A DNA stretch of 64,000 nt from Methyloprofundus sedimenti (GCF_002072955.1 NZ_LPUF01000003.1:496001-560000); one strand, 5' to 3'; counted from the stretch's first letter, positions 36,980 through 47,111 are shown. Numbers and translations are program-made. The notes: generated by a model from the letters alone, not told the origin.

Positions 36980-38706
36980 CAATGGCTAAAGAGACTGTGA
37001 AAGTATTCACTTACTTTAATGCGATATAATATTAGAATCATTAAATAGATCTAAAACTGAAATAATGACTACTCGTCGCTACCAACCCAGCCTCAATCGT
37101 CAGCAAGAAATGTTACTGCCTTCGCGTGTTGAGGATTATGTCAGTCAAAATAATACTGTGCGTGCGATTGACGCTTATGTCAATACATTAGATGTTAAGG
37201 AACTAGGATTTCAGCACACCGAAACTATTATCACTTCAGGACAACCGCCTTTTAATCCTGCTGCTTTATTAAAACTCTATTTATATGGTTATTTGCAGGG
37301 GATTCGCAGCAGTCGCAAATTGGAAAGTGAGACTCGACGTAATTTGGAGGTGATGTGGCTAGTTGAAGGATTGTTACCCACATACAAAACGATTGCCGAT
37401 TTTCGCAAATGCAATAGTACGGCATTGAAAGCGGCTAATCGTGACTTTTTGTTGCTATGTAAAGAACTGTCCTTATTTGGTGGAGAGACAGTCGCGGTGG
37501 ATGGGAGTTTTTTTAAAGGCGACGTCAGTAAGCAAGGTATTTACACCGAGGATAAGCTTAAAAAACAGCTTGAGGCATTGGAAAAGAAAATCACCCAATA
37601 TCAAGATGAACTAGATAAACAGGATACTGCCGATAATAAATTAGATCAAGACTCGTTAAATGAAGATAACAACTTGGTTGAAAAGCTGGCGATAATCAAA
37701 TAGAAAAAGGCAGAAAAAGAAGCGTTGCAGCAACAGTTAAAAGACCGTGGTGAAAAGCAAATTTCTACAGTTGATGAAGATGCGCGGCTTTTGACCAAAC
37801 GCGGAGAAACGGTGGCGGGCTATAACGTTCAAATCGCTGTTGATAACAAACACCGTTTGATTGTTGCCGAGGACGTGGTGCAAGACGGTAATGACATGCA
37901 GCAGCTTGCGCCGATGCTGGAAAAGGCTCAGAGCATTTTGCAATCAGAAAATCTTGATGGCCTGGGGGACTCAGGTTATTTCAATGGAAGCCAAATAAAA
38001 GCCTGTGAAGATCAAAATATCACGGTTTATGTCCCTGTCCCTGATAAGTCTAGGCGCATGGCTGAAAAAGGACGATTAACCCGTGAACAATTTGAATATG
38101 ATACTGAGCAAGATTGCTATGTTTGCCCTCAAGATGAAAAACTGACTCGACGAGGCAAGCCTTTGCAAAAAGGTGGCAAAAACTATATTCGTTACAAAAG
38201 CGATGCCGCTGTTTGTGCGGAATGTCCTTTGCAAAAAAAATGTCTGAGTGAAAAAGCAAAATCAAAACAAATAGAGCGTTGGGAGCATGAAGAAGTCGTT
38301 GACCACCACAAGCAACGTATGGCAAAAGATCCCAATAAAATGCGTCAGCGAGCGGCATTAGCTGAACACCCTTTTGGTACATTAAAACACCGAGCAGGCA
38401 TAAATCACTTTTTGATGCGTGGATTAGAAAAATGCGGTGGTGAATTTGGTTTAATGGTCTTAGGTTATAACTTTGTCCGCGTAATAAACCTGCTCGGCGT
38501 CGATTTTCTAAGGGATTATTGCGTCCAACGACAAAAAAATAAATTAAAAAACAGCCAATATGCTTAAAAATAGTGGGAAAAAGGACTTTTTTCTAAGAAA
38601 AAACGTCATTTTTAGAAATATATACTTTAAAAGCTTGCAAAACAGGCCCTGTTTTAAAAAAATGGGGATTTAGTGATGAATACTTTCATAGCCTCTAAAG
38701 CTATTG
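36980..38706 (+). mobile_element. IS1182-family element
   Basis: The transposase pseudogene is flanked by inverted repeats. The left end has CTGTGAAAGTATTCA at 36995, and the right end complement reads CTATGAAAGTATTCA. Outside these, CAATGGCTAAAGAGA and CAATAGCTTTAGAGG also match, so the ends are about 30 bp imperfect repeats and the element runs roughly 36980-38706. No target duplication is visible. Confidence 0.7.
37065..38567 (+). pseudogene. IS1182 family transposase with internal amber codon
   Basis: The first part (212 residues) starts MTTRRYQPSLNRQQEMLLPSRVEDYV, the usual IS1182 N-terminus, and ends at TAG 37701-37703. The same frame continues with KKAEKEALQQQLKDRGEKQISTVDEDARLLTKRGETVAGYNVQIAVDNKHRLI and the C-terminal domain (CPQDEKLTRRGKPL, then AEHPFGTLKHRAGINHF). 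Nothing else is damaged, so one point mutation (for example CAG or AAG to TAG) made the gene nonfunctional unless suppressed. DDE catalytic residues are otherwise present. Confidence 0.85.
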
Positions 38707-38788
38707 CATGCCTGCTTATAGGGGAAGAGTGAAATGTATCGGGAATTGTTTCAATGGCGGAAAAAGCTAGCGCTATTCCGCCCTGCCT

Positions 38789-39169
38789 TCAGGCCGCCTG
38801 AACTGGAATAGAATGACTGGTTCTGACCATTTCGTTTTTGCCATCGAAATAGACCAGGGTGGGCTGGTAATTTTTTAATTCAGCTTCGTTAAGCTCTGCG
38901 TATGAGCAGACAATTATAAAATCGCCTGGACAAGCCAGACGTGCCGCTGCTCCATTTATGGAGAAAATACCCGAGCCATCTTCTGCTCTTATGGCATAGG
39001 TCGTAAACCGCTCACCATTATTGACATTATATATCTGGATTTGTTCATATTCTCTTATCCCTGAGTAATCCAGTATATGCCCATCAATAGCACAGGACCC
39101 TTCATATCCTAATTCAGCATGAGTTACTGTTGCTCGATGTAATTTTGCTTTAAGCATTGTAATTTGCAT
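38789..39169 (-). CDS. panD: Aspartate 1-decarboxylase PanD
   Basis: 126-residue pyruvoyl enzyme that makes beta-alanine for pantothenate. The self-cleavage site Gly-Ser is in [10 protein letters not shown]; the N-terminus [16 protein letters not shown] and [19 protein letters not shown] match the family. The start at 39169 (MQITMLKAK) or the inner ATG at 39157 are both possible. It lies 240 bp downstream of panC on the same strand and beside the IS1182 element, which ends just 3' of it. Confidence 0.95.
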   Translation of the reverse strand: MQITMLKAKLHRATVTHAELGYEGSCAIDGHILDYSGIREYEQIQIYNVNNGERFTTYAIRAEDGSGIFSINGAAARLACPGDFIIVCSYAELNEAELKNYQPTLVYFDGKNEMVRTSHSIPVQAA

Positions 39170-39380
39170 ATCAGTTTATGGTCTAGAGAAATTTCAGAAC
39201 TGGCAATTATCCCAAATTATCGCAATATTTACAAGCATATGCTATTACTGTCTTTCTAAATACATTTTCTAAGCATTTGATTTTTAATGTAATAGCTAGA
39301 AGACATGCTTTATTAATCTTCGGCTAATTGCCGAGATAAAGCGTAATAGTTTATAAATCCTGCAATAATTTAATACCATG

Positions 39381-39407
39381 CCTTCAGTAAGTCTACATGA
39401 CTGAAGG
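39381..39407 (-). terminator. Possible hairpin between panC and panD
   Basis: CCTTCAGT and ACTGAAGG form an 8-bp stem with an 11-base loop directly after the panC stop. No T run follows on the minus strand, so it may be only a weak terminator. Confidence 0.4.
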
Positions 39408-39409
39408 AA

Positions 39410-40258
39410 TTAGAGATTCAGGTCTAGTTGTATATTATCAATCAAACGAGTTTTTCCTAGCCGCGCAGCTGCGAGAATAATTAATTGCTCATCCAATTCT
39501 GTCGCTGCCTGTAAATCACTCCTCCTGCAAATGGAGAAATAATCAGGCTTAAAACCCTGCTCAGTTAATCTTCGAAGATAGGCTTGTTCTATTTCTGCAA
39601 AGCTTGCCTGCTGCTCTAAAACCGCCTGTTTTGCTAGACAGAGTGCTTGATATAATTGCCTTGCCTGTTGTCGTTGCATCCCGTTCAAATGGGTATTACG
39701 TGAGCTCATGGCTAGACCATCTGTTTCGCGCAATGTTGGTACCGCAATGATGTCTATCGGGAAATTCAAGTCAGCCACCATGGTGCGGATCACCATCAAC
39801 TGCTGAAAATCTTTCTCGCCAAAAAAAGCGCTATCGGGTTGAACTATATTGAATAACTTACACACGACAGTTGCAACACCATCAAAATGTCCGGGCCGCG
39901 CAGCACCGCAGTGTTTTTCTGTAACCTGACTAACGCTTACTTTTGTGAGCATTTGTGTGGGATACATTTCTTCCCGCTTCGGCATATAGACAATATCAAC
40001 ACCTTCGGACTGTAATTTTTCCAGATCGGTATCTTCTGTACGCGGGTAATTAGCAAAGTCATCCTGCTCATCGAACTGCGTAGGATTGACAAATATACTA
40101 ACCACCACTCTCTCTGCCTCTGCTTTTGCAGCCTTAACCAGTTGTAAATGCCCGGCATGCAAATTACCCATGGTAGGCACAAATGCAATGCTCTCGCCCG
40201 CCAAACGCCAGTGCATAATCTGTGTACGTATACACTTAATACTTTCAATATCCAGCAT
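39410..40258 (-). CDS. panC: Pantoate-beta-alanine ligase PanC
   Basis: 282 residues, joins pantoate and beta-alanine with ATP to give pantothenate. Motifs: FVPTMGNLHAGHLQLV (HIGH-type signature of the nucleotidyl-transferase fold), FVNPTQF, GHFDGVATVVCKLFN, FFGEKDFQQLMVI and SSRNTHLNG. The start follows the panB stop by one base. Fourth gene of the pcnB-folK-panB-panC operon. Confidence 0.96.
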   Translation of the reverse strand: MLDIESIKCIRTQIMHWRLAGESIAFVPTMGNLHAGHLQLVKAAKAEAERVVVSIFVNPTQFDEQDDFANYPRTEDTDLEKLQSEGVDIVYMPKREEMYPTQMLTKVSVSQVTEKHCGAARPGHFDGVATVVCKLFNIVQPDSAFFGEKDFQQLMVIRTMVADLNFPIDIIAVPTLRETDGLAMSSRNTHLNGMQRQQARQLYQALCLAKQAVLEQQASFAEIEQAYLRRLTEQGFKPDYFSICRRSDLQAATELDEQLIILAAARLGKTRLIDNIQLDLNL

Positions 40259-40259
40259 A

Positions 40260-41075
40260 TTAGAAACTGTGTTCTTGGGCAGGAAATTTTTGCTCCCTTA
40301 CTTCGGCCACATAAGACTGAATTGCTTCAAGTATAGAGCCTGATTGTTGCATATAATTTTTACTAAAACGTGGTTTTCTGCCTAAACTGATATCCAACAT
40401 ATCGTATAATACCAGCACCTGACCATCACAATGCACTCCAGCACCTATCCCTATAACCGGGATCAAGAGTTGTTCGCTAATTTGCTCTGCCAATGAAGCC
40501 GGGATGCACTCCACTATTAACATTTGCGCGCCAGCCTGTTCAACCTTTACAGCATCTGCCAATATCTTTGCTGCATCTTTTTCCAGTTTACCCTGCACGG
40601 TATATTTACCTAACTGATAAATTGACTGTGGCAATAAACCTAAATGCGCACAAACAGGAATACCTTGTTGCACCATAAATTCTATAGCTTCAATTTTCGC
40701 CCCTTCCAGCTTGACCATTTGCGCGCCACCTTGCTGAATTAATAGCGCTGCATTTTCAGCTGCCTGCAATGGTGTTGCGCTACTCATAAAAGGCAAATCG
40801 GCAATAATAAATGCCTGCTGGCGGCCACGGCTTACTATTTGGGTATGATAGAGCATATCCTGCATATTCACCGGCAAAGTACTGGCATGACCCTGTACAA
40901 CCATGCCTAAAGAATCGCCCACAAGCAGAATGTCAACACCAGCCTGATCTAGCAGCGCGGTAAAACTGGCGTCATAAGCCGTTAAACTGGTTATTTTTTG
41001 CCCTGCTTGCTTCATCTGCTGCAAGTCAGCTATGGTTTTTATCTTAGCCCTGGAAACTGTTGAATATTGACTCAT
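40260..41075 (-). CDS. panB: 3-methyl-2-oxobutanoate hydroxymethyltransferase PanB
   Basis: 271-residue TIM-barrel enzyme that adds a hydroxymethyl group from methylene-THF to ketoisovalerate. Family motifs: LTAYDASFTALLDQAGVDILLVGDSLGMVVQGH, DLPFMS, VKLEGA, HLGLLPQS and IGIGAGVHCDGQVLV. The start overlaps the folK stop by a single base. In a methylotroph this enzyme draws on the C1-folate pool directly. Confidence 0.96.
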   Translation of the reverse strand: MSQYSTVSRAKIKTIADLQQMKQAGQKITSLTAYDASFTALLDQAGVDILLVGDSLGMVVQGHASTLPVNMQDMLYHTQIVSRGRQQAFIIADLPFMSSATPLQAAENAALLIQQGGAQMVKLEGAKIEAIEFMVQQGIPVCAHLGLLPQSIYQLGKYTVQGKLEKDAAKILADAVKVEQAGAQMLIVECIPASLAEQISEQLLIPVIGIGAGVHCDGQVLVLYDMLDISLGRKPRFSKNYMQQSGSILEAIQSYVAEVREQKFPAQEHSF

Positions 41076-41563
41076 CAGAACAGTCTCACTAAGCCACCTA
41101 AAGGGCAGGAGGCGACTAAATCAGATATTTTCCCTCGCCCCGGTATCTCAAGTACAGGAGCAATTTCCTGTAAAGGATACAAAACAAAGGCGCGCTCTGC
41201 CAGACCATAATGCGGCACTATTAAATCAGGCTGATTAATAATACTCTGGCCATACAGCAATATATCCAGATCCAGCGTTCTTGCTCCCCAGCGTTCATCT
41301 TTACGTACACGCCCGTGGTCCAGCTCTATTTGCTGCAAGTTGCGCAATAACGCTATAGCAGACAAATCTGTCTCTATGGCCATCACGGCATTGACATAAT
41401 CCGGCTGGTCCTTTGGTCCCATGGGGGGGCTGCGATATAAACTGGAAAAAGCATGCTCTGATACTCCCTCCAGACTTGAAATAGCTTGTCGTGCAGTATG
41501 TATCTGGGCTTCGGGCGCCGCTAGATTACTGCCTAAGCCTATATAGGCGATTTCCTTAGTCAT
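41075..41563 (-). CDS. folK: 2-amino-4-hydroxy-6-hydroxymethyldihydropteridine pyrophosphokinase FolK
   Basis: 162-residue HPPK of folate biosynthesis. Family signatures: AYIGLGSNLAAPEAQI at the start, SSLYRSPPMGPKDQPDYVNAVMAI and KDERWGARTLDLDILLYG, with the D-x-D metal-binding pair in the last. Overlaps pcnB by eight bases and panB by one, so tightly coupled. The pcnB-folK-panB-panC order is common in gammaproteobacteria. Confidence 0.95.
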   Translation of the reverse strand: MTKEIAYIGLGSNLAAPEAQIHTARQAISSLEGVSEHAFSSLYRSPPMGPKDQPDYVNAVMAIETDLSAIALLRNLQQIELDHGRVRKDERWGARTLDLDILLYGQSIINQPDLIVPHYGLAERAFVLYPLQEIAPVLEIPGRGKISDLVASCPLGGLVRLF

Positions 41564-42902
41564 GCTGTTGGTTTTTTACAGTTGGCTTGCGTCTACGTCT
41601 GCGTTTTTTGGGTGAAGTTTTACTAATGCTGGCGATCATCTTTTTTTGTTGAACTTCTGATGCAATCTGAAAATCGGCCCACCAGCTGGCGAGCTCCGGT
41701 TCCGCTCCACCGGTTTCGGCACGTAATAGCAAAAAATCATAAGCCGCCCTAAATTTTGGATGGCCTAGCAGGCGATAGGCTCGCGTGCCACTACGATTAC
41801 TAAAACGAGCTTGCAGACCCCAGATATCACGCATCGCCATTCCAATATATTTAGGAAAAGCGGTACTTTTCAATTGCTGGGAAATAACCTGACTGGATGC
41901 CTGTTGAAATGCAATTGATTCTGACATACCTTCAGCCAGATTTATATTAGCCTGATTTTTAACGGCATCCCATAAAAAAGTAGAAATAAGAAAAAAGGGT
42001 GCAATACTTTTGCCTTCGGCAATACGTTTATCTGTATTGACCAGAGCCTTAGCAATAAAAAGCTTGGGAAAACCCTGTTCTTCGCTACACAAACTCGTTT
42101 CAGCAGCAGGATACAAATGGGCAAATAAACCATAATGACGCAGCATTTCAAACGTTTCTACTGCATAGCCGGATAAAAATAATTTTAAGGCCTCATCTTG
42201 CAATCTTGCAGCAGGAATATTAGCCAATAAATCAGCTAACTGAAAAATAGGCTTTTCGCATTCTGCATTGATTGAAAAACCCAGTTTTACAGCAAAACGT
42301 ACCAGCCGAATCATTCTTACAGGATCTTCTCGATAACGTGTCTCCGGATCTCCAATCAAGCGCATCATTCCGGCACGATGATCATCCATTCCGCCTACAT
42401 AATCAACAATGGAAAAATCCTTGATATTGTAATAAAGCGCATTAACGGTAAAGTCACGACGAACCACATCTTCTTCTATAGTGCCGTAATTGTTATCACG
42501 TAATAAACGACCATCCTGATCAACTTTTTGCAAACCCTGTTCTTCATCACTCGAAGCTCGAAATGTAGCAACTTCAATAATCTCTTGACCATAAAACACA
42601 TGAGCCAACCGGAAGCGCCTGCCTATTAACCGACAATTACGAAAAGCCCGTTTTACCTGTTCCGGGCTCGCATTGGTCGCGACATCAAAATCTTTTGGTT
42701 CACGCCCTAGCAACAAGTCTCTGACACAACCACCCACTAAATAAGCATCATAGCCTTCATTTTTCAGACGATACAATACTTTCAAGGCATTGCTACTGAT
42801 TTGGCTGCGCGAGATATTATGTTCGGAGCGTGTATAAATTACCGGTTCTAAACCCTGCGTAATTTGCACCTCCGATGAAGGTCCAACGTCATGCAGATTC
42901 AC
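41556..42902 (-). CDS. pcnB: Poly(A) polymerase I PcnB
   Basis: 448-residue nucleotidyltransferase that adds poly(A) tails to RNA and promotes its decay. It has the GG and DxD motifs (YLVGGCVRDLLLGREPKDFDVATNA, G57-G58, D71, D73), RRDFTVNALYYN and REDPVRMIRLVRFA, with a Lys/Arg-rich tail (KKRRRRRKPTVKNQQ) typical of poly(A) polymerase versus CCA enzyme. First gene of the operon with folK, panB and panC. Confidence 0.93.
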   Translation of the reverse strand: MNLHDVGPSSEVQITQGLEPVIYTRSEHNISRSQISSNALKVLYRLKNEGYDAYLVGGCVRDLLLGREPKDFDVATNASPEQVKRAFRNCRLIGRRFRLAHVFYGQEIIEVATFRASSDEEQGLQKVDQDGRLLRDNNYGTIEEDVVRRDFTVNALYYNIKDFSIVDYVGGMDDHRAGMMRLIGDPETRYREDPVRMIRLVRFAVKLGFSINAECEKPIFQLADLLANIPAARLQDEALKLFLSGYAVETFEMLRHYGLFAHLYPAAETSLCSEEQGFPKLFIAKALVNTDKRIAEGKSIAPFFLISTFLWDAVKNQANINLAEGMSESIAFQQASSQVISQQLKSTAFPKYIGMAMRDIWGLQARFSNRSGTRAYRLLGHPKFRAAYDFLLLRAETGGAEPELASWWADFQIASEVQQKKMIASISKTSPKKRRRRRKPTVKNQQHD

Positions 42903-43259
42903 GTTTTGCGCTTTATTTATTAATCTTTTAAAAAAACTTAAAATTTTTCTCTTCCTTTATTATCTTAATCAAGAAGCATTATTTGACTGCTAAAATCTTC
43001 TATCAAGACTTATTATTATTATAGTATATGCGCTGTTTAGCACTATTATGTAAAACAAAAAAACTTTGCTGTAGATAAGGTATTTTTTTGTCTCAATAAA
43101 TTAAAAAAACACGTGTACTCTAAGTATTATTTTTTACAATAAAAACAAATTATATAGTAGAATCAGCAGTTGATATGAAATTAATCTTAAAAATCAACTT
43201 TTATCACTCACTTCAAGCTCCCAAGCCTTATGTAAGTGGGTTCAAAACCAGGGGGAACA
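42903..43259. promoter_or_regulatory. AT-rich divergent leader of pcnB operon and small membrane gene
   Basis: 357 bases, strongly AT-rich, no gene seen. It must contain the promoters of the pcnB operon (minus) and of the downstream plus-strand genes. I could not pick a promoter with confidence. Confidence 0.4.
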
Positions 43260-43439
43260 ATGCTTAAAAAATTTTTTGACGCTCTACTAGATAAACCTTT
43301 TCTATCGGCCCTAGTGTTATCTGACCTTTTTATTCTGCTTTTCCATAAGCCGCCTTTTATATTTGCCTTAGGCATGTTCGCTCTTTTAATTGCCTATTGC
43401 CTTTTCCTGGGTCAGAAACTAGCGATCTTCAAAAATTAA
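43260..43439 (+). CDS. Small membrane protein, unknown function
   Basis: 59 residues from ATG 43260, which is preceded by GGGGG five bases away; an upstream ATG in the same frame is less likely. Two hydrophobic stretches (FLSALVLSDLFILLF and FIFALGMFALLIAYCLFLG) mark it as an integral membrane protein. Function unknown. It touches the following RDD gene directly, so they are probably co-translated. Confidence 0.6.
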   Translation: MLKKFFDALLDKPFLSALVLSDLFILLFHKPPFIFALGMFALLIAYCLFLGQKLAIFKN

Positions 43440-43886
43440 TTGGCTAAACAGTCTAAAAAACCTGGCTTATTTGCATCCCCTGCAAAGCCAGGTTTTTTTC
43501 GTTATATTGCAGCCATTTTTTATGATCTTATTCTGATCATTGCATTGTTCTTTTTTGCCACTGCAATAATACTCCCTTTTAATCAGGGCGAAGCAATTCA
43601 GTCGCGCTTTGTTTTCCCTTTATATCTGTTATTTGTCAGCTTTATATTTTATGGCTGGTTCTGGACCCATGGAGGACAAACACTTGGGTTACGTGCATGG
43701 AGGTTACGCCTAGTCAACCATGAGCATGCAGATATAAACTGGAAACAAGCCTTTATACGCTATATTACTGCCTGCGCTTCCTGGCTGGTCTTTGGCTTAG
43801 GTATTTTCTGGTGCCTATGGCAAAAAGACCGGATGACCTGGCAGGACCTCAGTTCTAAGTCTCATATCATTTCGATAGACAAATAG
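43440..43886 (+). CDS. RDD family membrane protein
   Basis: 148 residues, TTG start right after the stop of the preceding gene. It belongs to the RDD family (an R near the N-terminus, two Asp-like positions; here RYIAAIFYDLILIIALFFFATAI, then GQTLGLRAWRLRLVN and RYITACASWLVFGLGIFWCLW). Members are small inner-membrane proteins with three to four helices and an unsettled role, in some cases sodium/proton exchange. Convergent with lptG. Confidence 0.82.
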   Translation: MAKQSKKPGLFASPAKPGFFRYIAAIFYDLILIIALFFFATAIILPFNQGEAIQSRFVFPLYLLFVSFIFYGWFWTHGGQTLGLRAWRLRLVNHEHADINWKQAFIRYITACASWLVFGLGIFWCLWQKDRMTWQDLSSKSHIISIDK

Positions 43887-43938
43887 CCATACAGGCTGGT
43901 TCTAACACGACCCAGGACTGATAAAATACATTGTAACT

Positions 43939-45006
43939 TTAACGCAGCCTGCTAATCGCATAAAACGCACCTAGCAAAATAATACAACTCGGCAATACTG
44001 CAACAAATAACGGGTTTAAGCCATAAACAATGCCCATTTGTCCAGCCGCATTATCAATAATATTAAAACTCATCCCAATTAAAATACCTAGCATCATTCT
44101 AGGACCTAAAGAAATTCCACGGCCAACCCCAACAACAAAAGGCGCAGAAACCAGCAACATAACCAGGATAATAAAGGGATTAATTAATCTGGCCCAAAAG
44201 GCTAATTCATATTTGGCTGAATCTTGTTTGTTCTCTTTTAAAAAATCGATATAATTTGAAAGGTCACTCAATGACATATTCTCTGGCTCGACAACCACCA
44301 CATCAACCACCTCTGGATCAATAACCGAAGACCAAACACTTTCATTAACTGGTTCTGACTTAATGCCCTGCGCAGAGATTGCTGAAGTTTTGACTTCCTT
44401 TAGTAACCATTGCTGTTTCTCAAGATAACGTCCTCGCTTGGCATAAGTTAATTTCTGCAGATGTCGCTCATCATCTAATTCATAAATATTAATATTGGCA
44501 ATATCCCCTTCAGTATAAATATCGCGTACATAAATAAATTGATTGCCATCCCTTAACCATAAGCCTTGTACAGTCCTGGCAACCGGCAAATGTGTTTTTG
44601 CGAAACTACGTAAGATTTTCGCCTTTTTTTCTGCATCAGGCGCTATAAGCTCACCAATCAAAAAGGAAAAAACCACTAAAATCATACCGGCTATCATAAC
44701 TGAACGAATGATACCAAACACCGACACACCCGAAACCCTCATAGCTAATAGCTCGCGGTGATTAGCCATGCCTCCCAGAATAAAGAGACTGCCTAACAAG
44801 GCTGCAGAAGGCATTAATTCATACAAATAATGCGGGATCATTAATCCCAGATACATTAAGATATGCTTTAAATCGTAATCGCCAACCCCGCGATAATTTA
44901 ATTCATCCTTTAATGAAAACAGGTTAAACAAGGCATAGAGCATTAACAAAGATATTAACGTACCTTTTAATACCTCCTTTATAATATAACGATCTAATGC
45001 ATTCAT
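43939..45006 (-). CDS. lptG: LPS export permease LptG
   Basis: 355-residue inner-membrane component of the LptB2FG transporter that extracts lipopolysaccharide from the inner membrane. Six helices in two groups with a periplasmic beta-jellyroll between; starts MNALDRYIIKEVLKGTLISLLMLY and has GLMIPHYLYELMPSAALLGSLF as in YjgQ. Overlaps lptF by four bases (ATGA-type). lptF before lptG is the usual order. Confidence 0.92.
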   Translation of the reverse strand: MNALDRYIIKEVLKGTLISLLMLYALFNLFSLKDELNYRGVGDYDLKHILMYLGLMIPHYLYELMPSAALLGSLFILGGMANHRELLAMRVSGVSVFGIIRSVMIAGMILVVFSFLIGELIAPDAEKKAKILRSFAKTHLPVARTVQGLWLRDGNQFIYVRDIYTEGDIANINIYELDDERHLQKLTYAKRGRYLEKQQWLLKEVKTSAISAQGIKSEPVNESVWSSVIDPEVVDVVVVEPENMSLSDLSNYIDFLKENKQDSAKYELAFWARLINPFIILVMLLVSAPFVVGVGRGISLGPRMMLGILIGMSFNIIDNAAGQMGIVYGLNPLFVAVLPSCIILLGAFYAISRLR

Positions 45007-46106
45007 ACTAACTTACCTTTTAACTGCAATATTACCCAGGCCAGGCCATATAACCTGACTAATAAAATTACAATAAACAAAACAGCAAGGAAATATACGC
45101 CCCAAAAACCTAACCATACTGGTATTTCACCATTTACCATCCAACTGCCACTCACTTTCTCGAAATTAGCAAAGCTGAAATAAATCAGAAAAGCAGCCGC
45201 CAGATTGCCATACACGCCACTGCGCGGACTGACTTGAGCCAACGGCACGGCCATAATAGCAAGTACGATAATACTAAAGGGAACAGATAAACGGTGATGC
45301 AGCTCGCTCAACTCTTTTAAGTCCTGTGTTTGCAACAATTTGGTGGTATCAATCCCGGTAATGGGATTTTCCTGTATTTCCGTGCTACTATCCAGCCGCA
45401 TGGCATACTCGGCAAAGGTTTCTAAAACAAAATCCACTTCGCCTGCATTACCTTGTACGCGCTCTCCATTTATAAATACGATATATAGATCGTTATTTAT
45501 GGTGCGTACTTCGGCTTTTTCAGCAGTTACAATGCCTACTTTATTCTCACGTTTATCTTGCACAAAAACATCGTGCATTACATTATCAGTAGTTATTTTC
45601 TCTACATAAAAAATCAAATTTCCTTTATTGTATTCACTGAACTTCCCTTCAGCTATTGCACGTACACCAATATTTTGTTTTTCTTCAAAAATAATGCGCT
45701 CTACCTTACTTGCAGCCCAAGGAGATACATACAAGGCCATCCAGGCAGCAGCAAAGACTACCGGTATAATGGTTTTAAACACCGCAATATACAGCCGCCC
45801 CACGCCTGCACCTGCGGAAGATAACGCTGACATTTCCTGATCTCTATACATACGTCCCAAGACCATCAACACACTGACAAATACGGCAGGAACTATAAAA
45901 GCGGCACTTGCCAGCACAATTTTCAAACCTAAAATACTCAAGATCGCCTCAGTAGAAATCAGCCCATCAACAGCCATTTTAAGTATCTTGATAAAATTTC
46001 GGCTAACAATGATAACGACTAAAACAAGCAACACTGAAAAAATCGTTTTCAGTAAGTCACTCATCATCATTCGATCCATGACTGAAAGAAACCTGATATT
46101 GTGCAT
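45003..46106 (-). CDS. lptF: LPS export permease LptF
   Basis: 367 residues, partner of LptG in the LPS exporter. The N-terminal helices (MMMSDLLKTIFSVLLVLVVIIVSRNFIKIL), the periplasmic domain and the C-terminal pair of helices fit YjgP. It has LVLMVLGRMYRDQEMSALSSAGAGVGRLYIAVF-like sequence typical of the family. First gene of the two-gene operon. Divergent elements are not seen upstream; mtkB ends on the other side with a terminator. Confidence 0.92.
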   Translation of the reverse strand: MHNIRFLSVMDRMMMSDLLKTIFSVLLVLVVIIVSRNFIKILKMAVDGLISTEAILSILGLKIVLASAAFIVPAVFVSVLMVLGRMYRDQEMSALSSAGAGVGRLYIAVFKTIIPVVFAAAWMALYVSPWAASKVERIIFEEKQNIGVRAIAEGKFSEYNKGNLIFYVEKITTDNVMHDVFVQDKRENKVGIVTAEKAEVRTINNDLYIVFINGERVQGNAGEVDFVLETFAEYAMRLDSSTEIQENPITGIDTTKLLQTQDLKELSELHHRLSVPFSIIVLAIMAVPLAQVSPRSGVYGNLAAAFLIYFSFANFEKVSGSWMVNGEIPVWLGFWGVYFLAVLFIVILLVRLYGLAWVILQLKGKLV

Positions 46107-46164
46107 TAACCCTCACTTAGACTACACACGCTGAAATGTGCGCATTCTAAACATTACCTTAAAT

Positions 46165-46203
46165 AAAAAAGCCGTATCTTACTCTGACGCAAGATACGGC
46201 TTA
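46165..46203 (-). terminator. Terminator of the mtkA-mtkB operon
   Basis: AAGCCGTATCTT and AAGATACGGCTT form a 12-bp stem with a loop of about 10 bases; on the minus strand it is followed by a T run (reverse complement of AAATAAAAAA). It sits 20 bases beyond the mtkB stop. Confidence 0.88.
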
Positions 46204-46223
46204 TTAGCGCAAAACATATCTTT

Positions 46224-47111
46224 TTACAATTTGGCCAACACTTTAGCAACTGTTTCCCCCATTGAAGATGGGTTTGGTGCAATCGTTACCCCTAGATCCA
46301 GTAACATCTCCACCTTCTCAGCTGCGCCCTCGCCAGCCTCAGAGATGATCGCGCCTGCATGCCCCATACGACGACCTTTCGGAGCTGTCAAGCCAGCAAT
46401 ATAAGCAATAACAGGCTTACTCATATATGCTTTAGCAAAAACACCCGCTTCAACTTCCTGGGGTCCTCCAATTTCGCCAATCATGATCACTACCCGCGTT
46501 TCATCATCTTGCTCAAACAATTCAAGTATATCACGATGCGAGCTACCATTAATCGGATCCCCCCCTATACCTACAGACGTAGAAATCCCGATACCCAGTT
46601 CTTTCAATTGATCGGCAGCTTCGTAACCCAGTGTACCCGAACGCCCAACTATGCCGACTACACCCGGTATATAAATATGCCCCGGCATAATACCGAGCAT
46701 TGATTTTCCAGGACTTATTGTTCCCGCACAATTAGGTCCCGTCAGAATCATCCGCTCATCTTTTGGAAATTTGCGTAAATACTGTTTAACCTTCATCATG
46801 TCTTGCGTAGGAATACCATCTGTAACCGCCACACAATACTTAATACCAGCATCAGCCGCTTCCATAATGGAATCAGCCGCAAATGCCGGAGGAACAAAGA
46901 TAATACTGGCTTCAGCCCCCACTTGTTGGACAGACTCTTTAACGGTGTTAAACACAGGGCGACCCAGATGAGTTTGACCTCCCTTACCTGGCGTGATGCC
47001 ACCGACAACATTAGAGCCATAATTAATCATATCCTGCGCATGGAAAGTGCCTATTTTTCCGGTAAAACCCTGCACAATCATACGTGTTTCTTTATCAATT
47101 AAAATTGCCAT
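46224..47111 (-). CDS. mtkB: Malate-CoA ligase (malate thiokinase) alpha subunit MtkB
   Basis: 295-residue alpha subunit, paralogous to SucD. It makes malyl-CoA from malate, CoA and ATP in the serine cycle. Start [38 protein letters not shown]; CoA-ligase features include GPNCAGTISPGKSMLGIMP and the catalytic His region (MGHAGAIISEAGEGAAEK). Its ATG overlaps the mtkA stop by one base (TAATG). Assignment to malate rather than succinate rests on the neighbouring mcl and on close resemblance of the beta subunit to MtkA. Confidence 0.92.
   Translation of the reverse strand: MAILIDKETRMIVQGFTGKIGTFHAQDMINYGSNVVGGITPGKGGQTHLGRPVFNTVKESVQQVGAEASIIFVPPAFAADSIMEAADAGIKYCVAVTDGIPTQDMMKVKQYLRKFPKDERMILTGPNCAGTISPGKSMLGIMPGHIYIPGVVGIVGRSGTLGYEAADQLKELGIGISTSVGIGGDPINGSSHRDILELFEQDDETRVVIMIGEIGGPQEVEAGVFAKAYMSKPVIAYIAGLTAPKGRRMGHAGAIISEAGEGAAEKVEMLLDLGVTIAPNPSSMGETVAKVLAKL

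Noticed and set aside
37704-37724. Programmed stop-codon read-through in IS1182
   Set aside because: A single TAG in frame is more simply a point mutation; no known recoding signal is visible, although it cannot be excluded.
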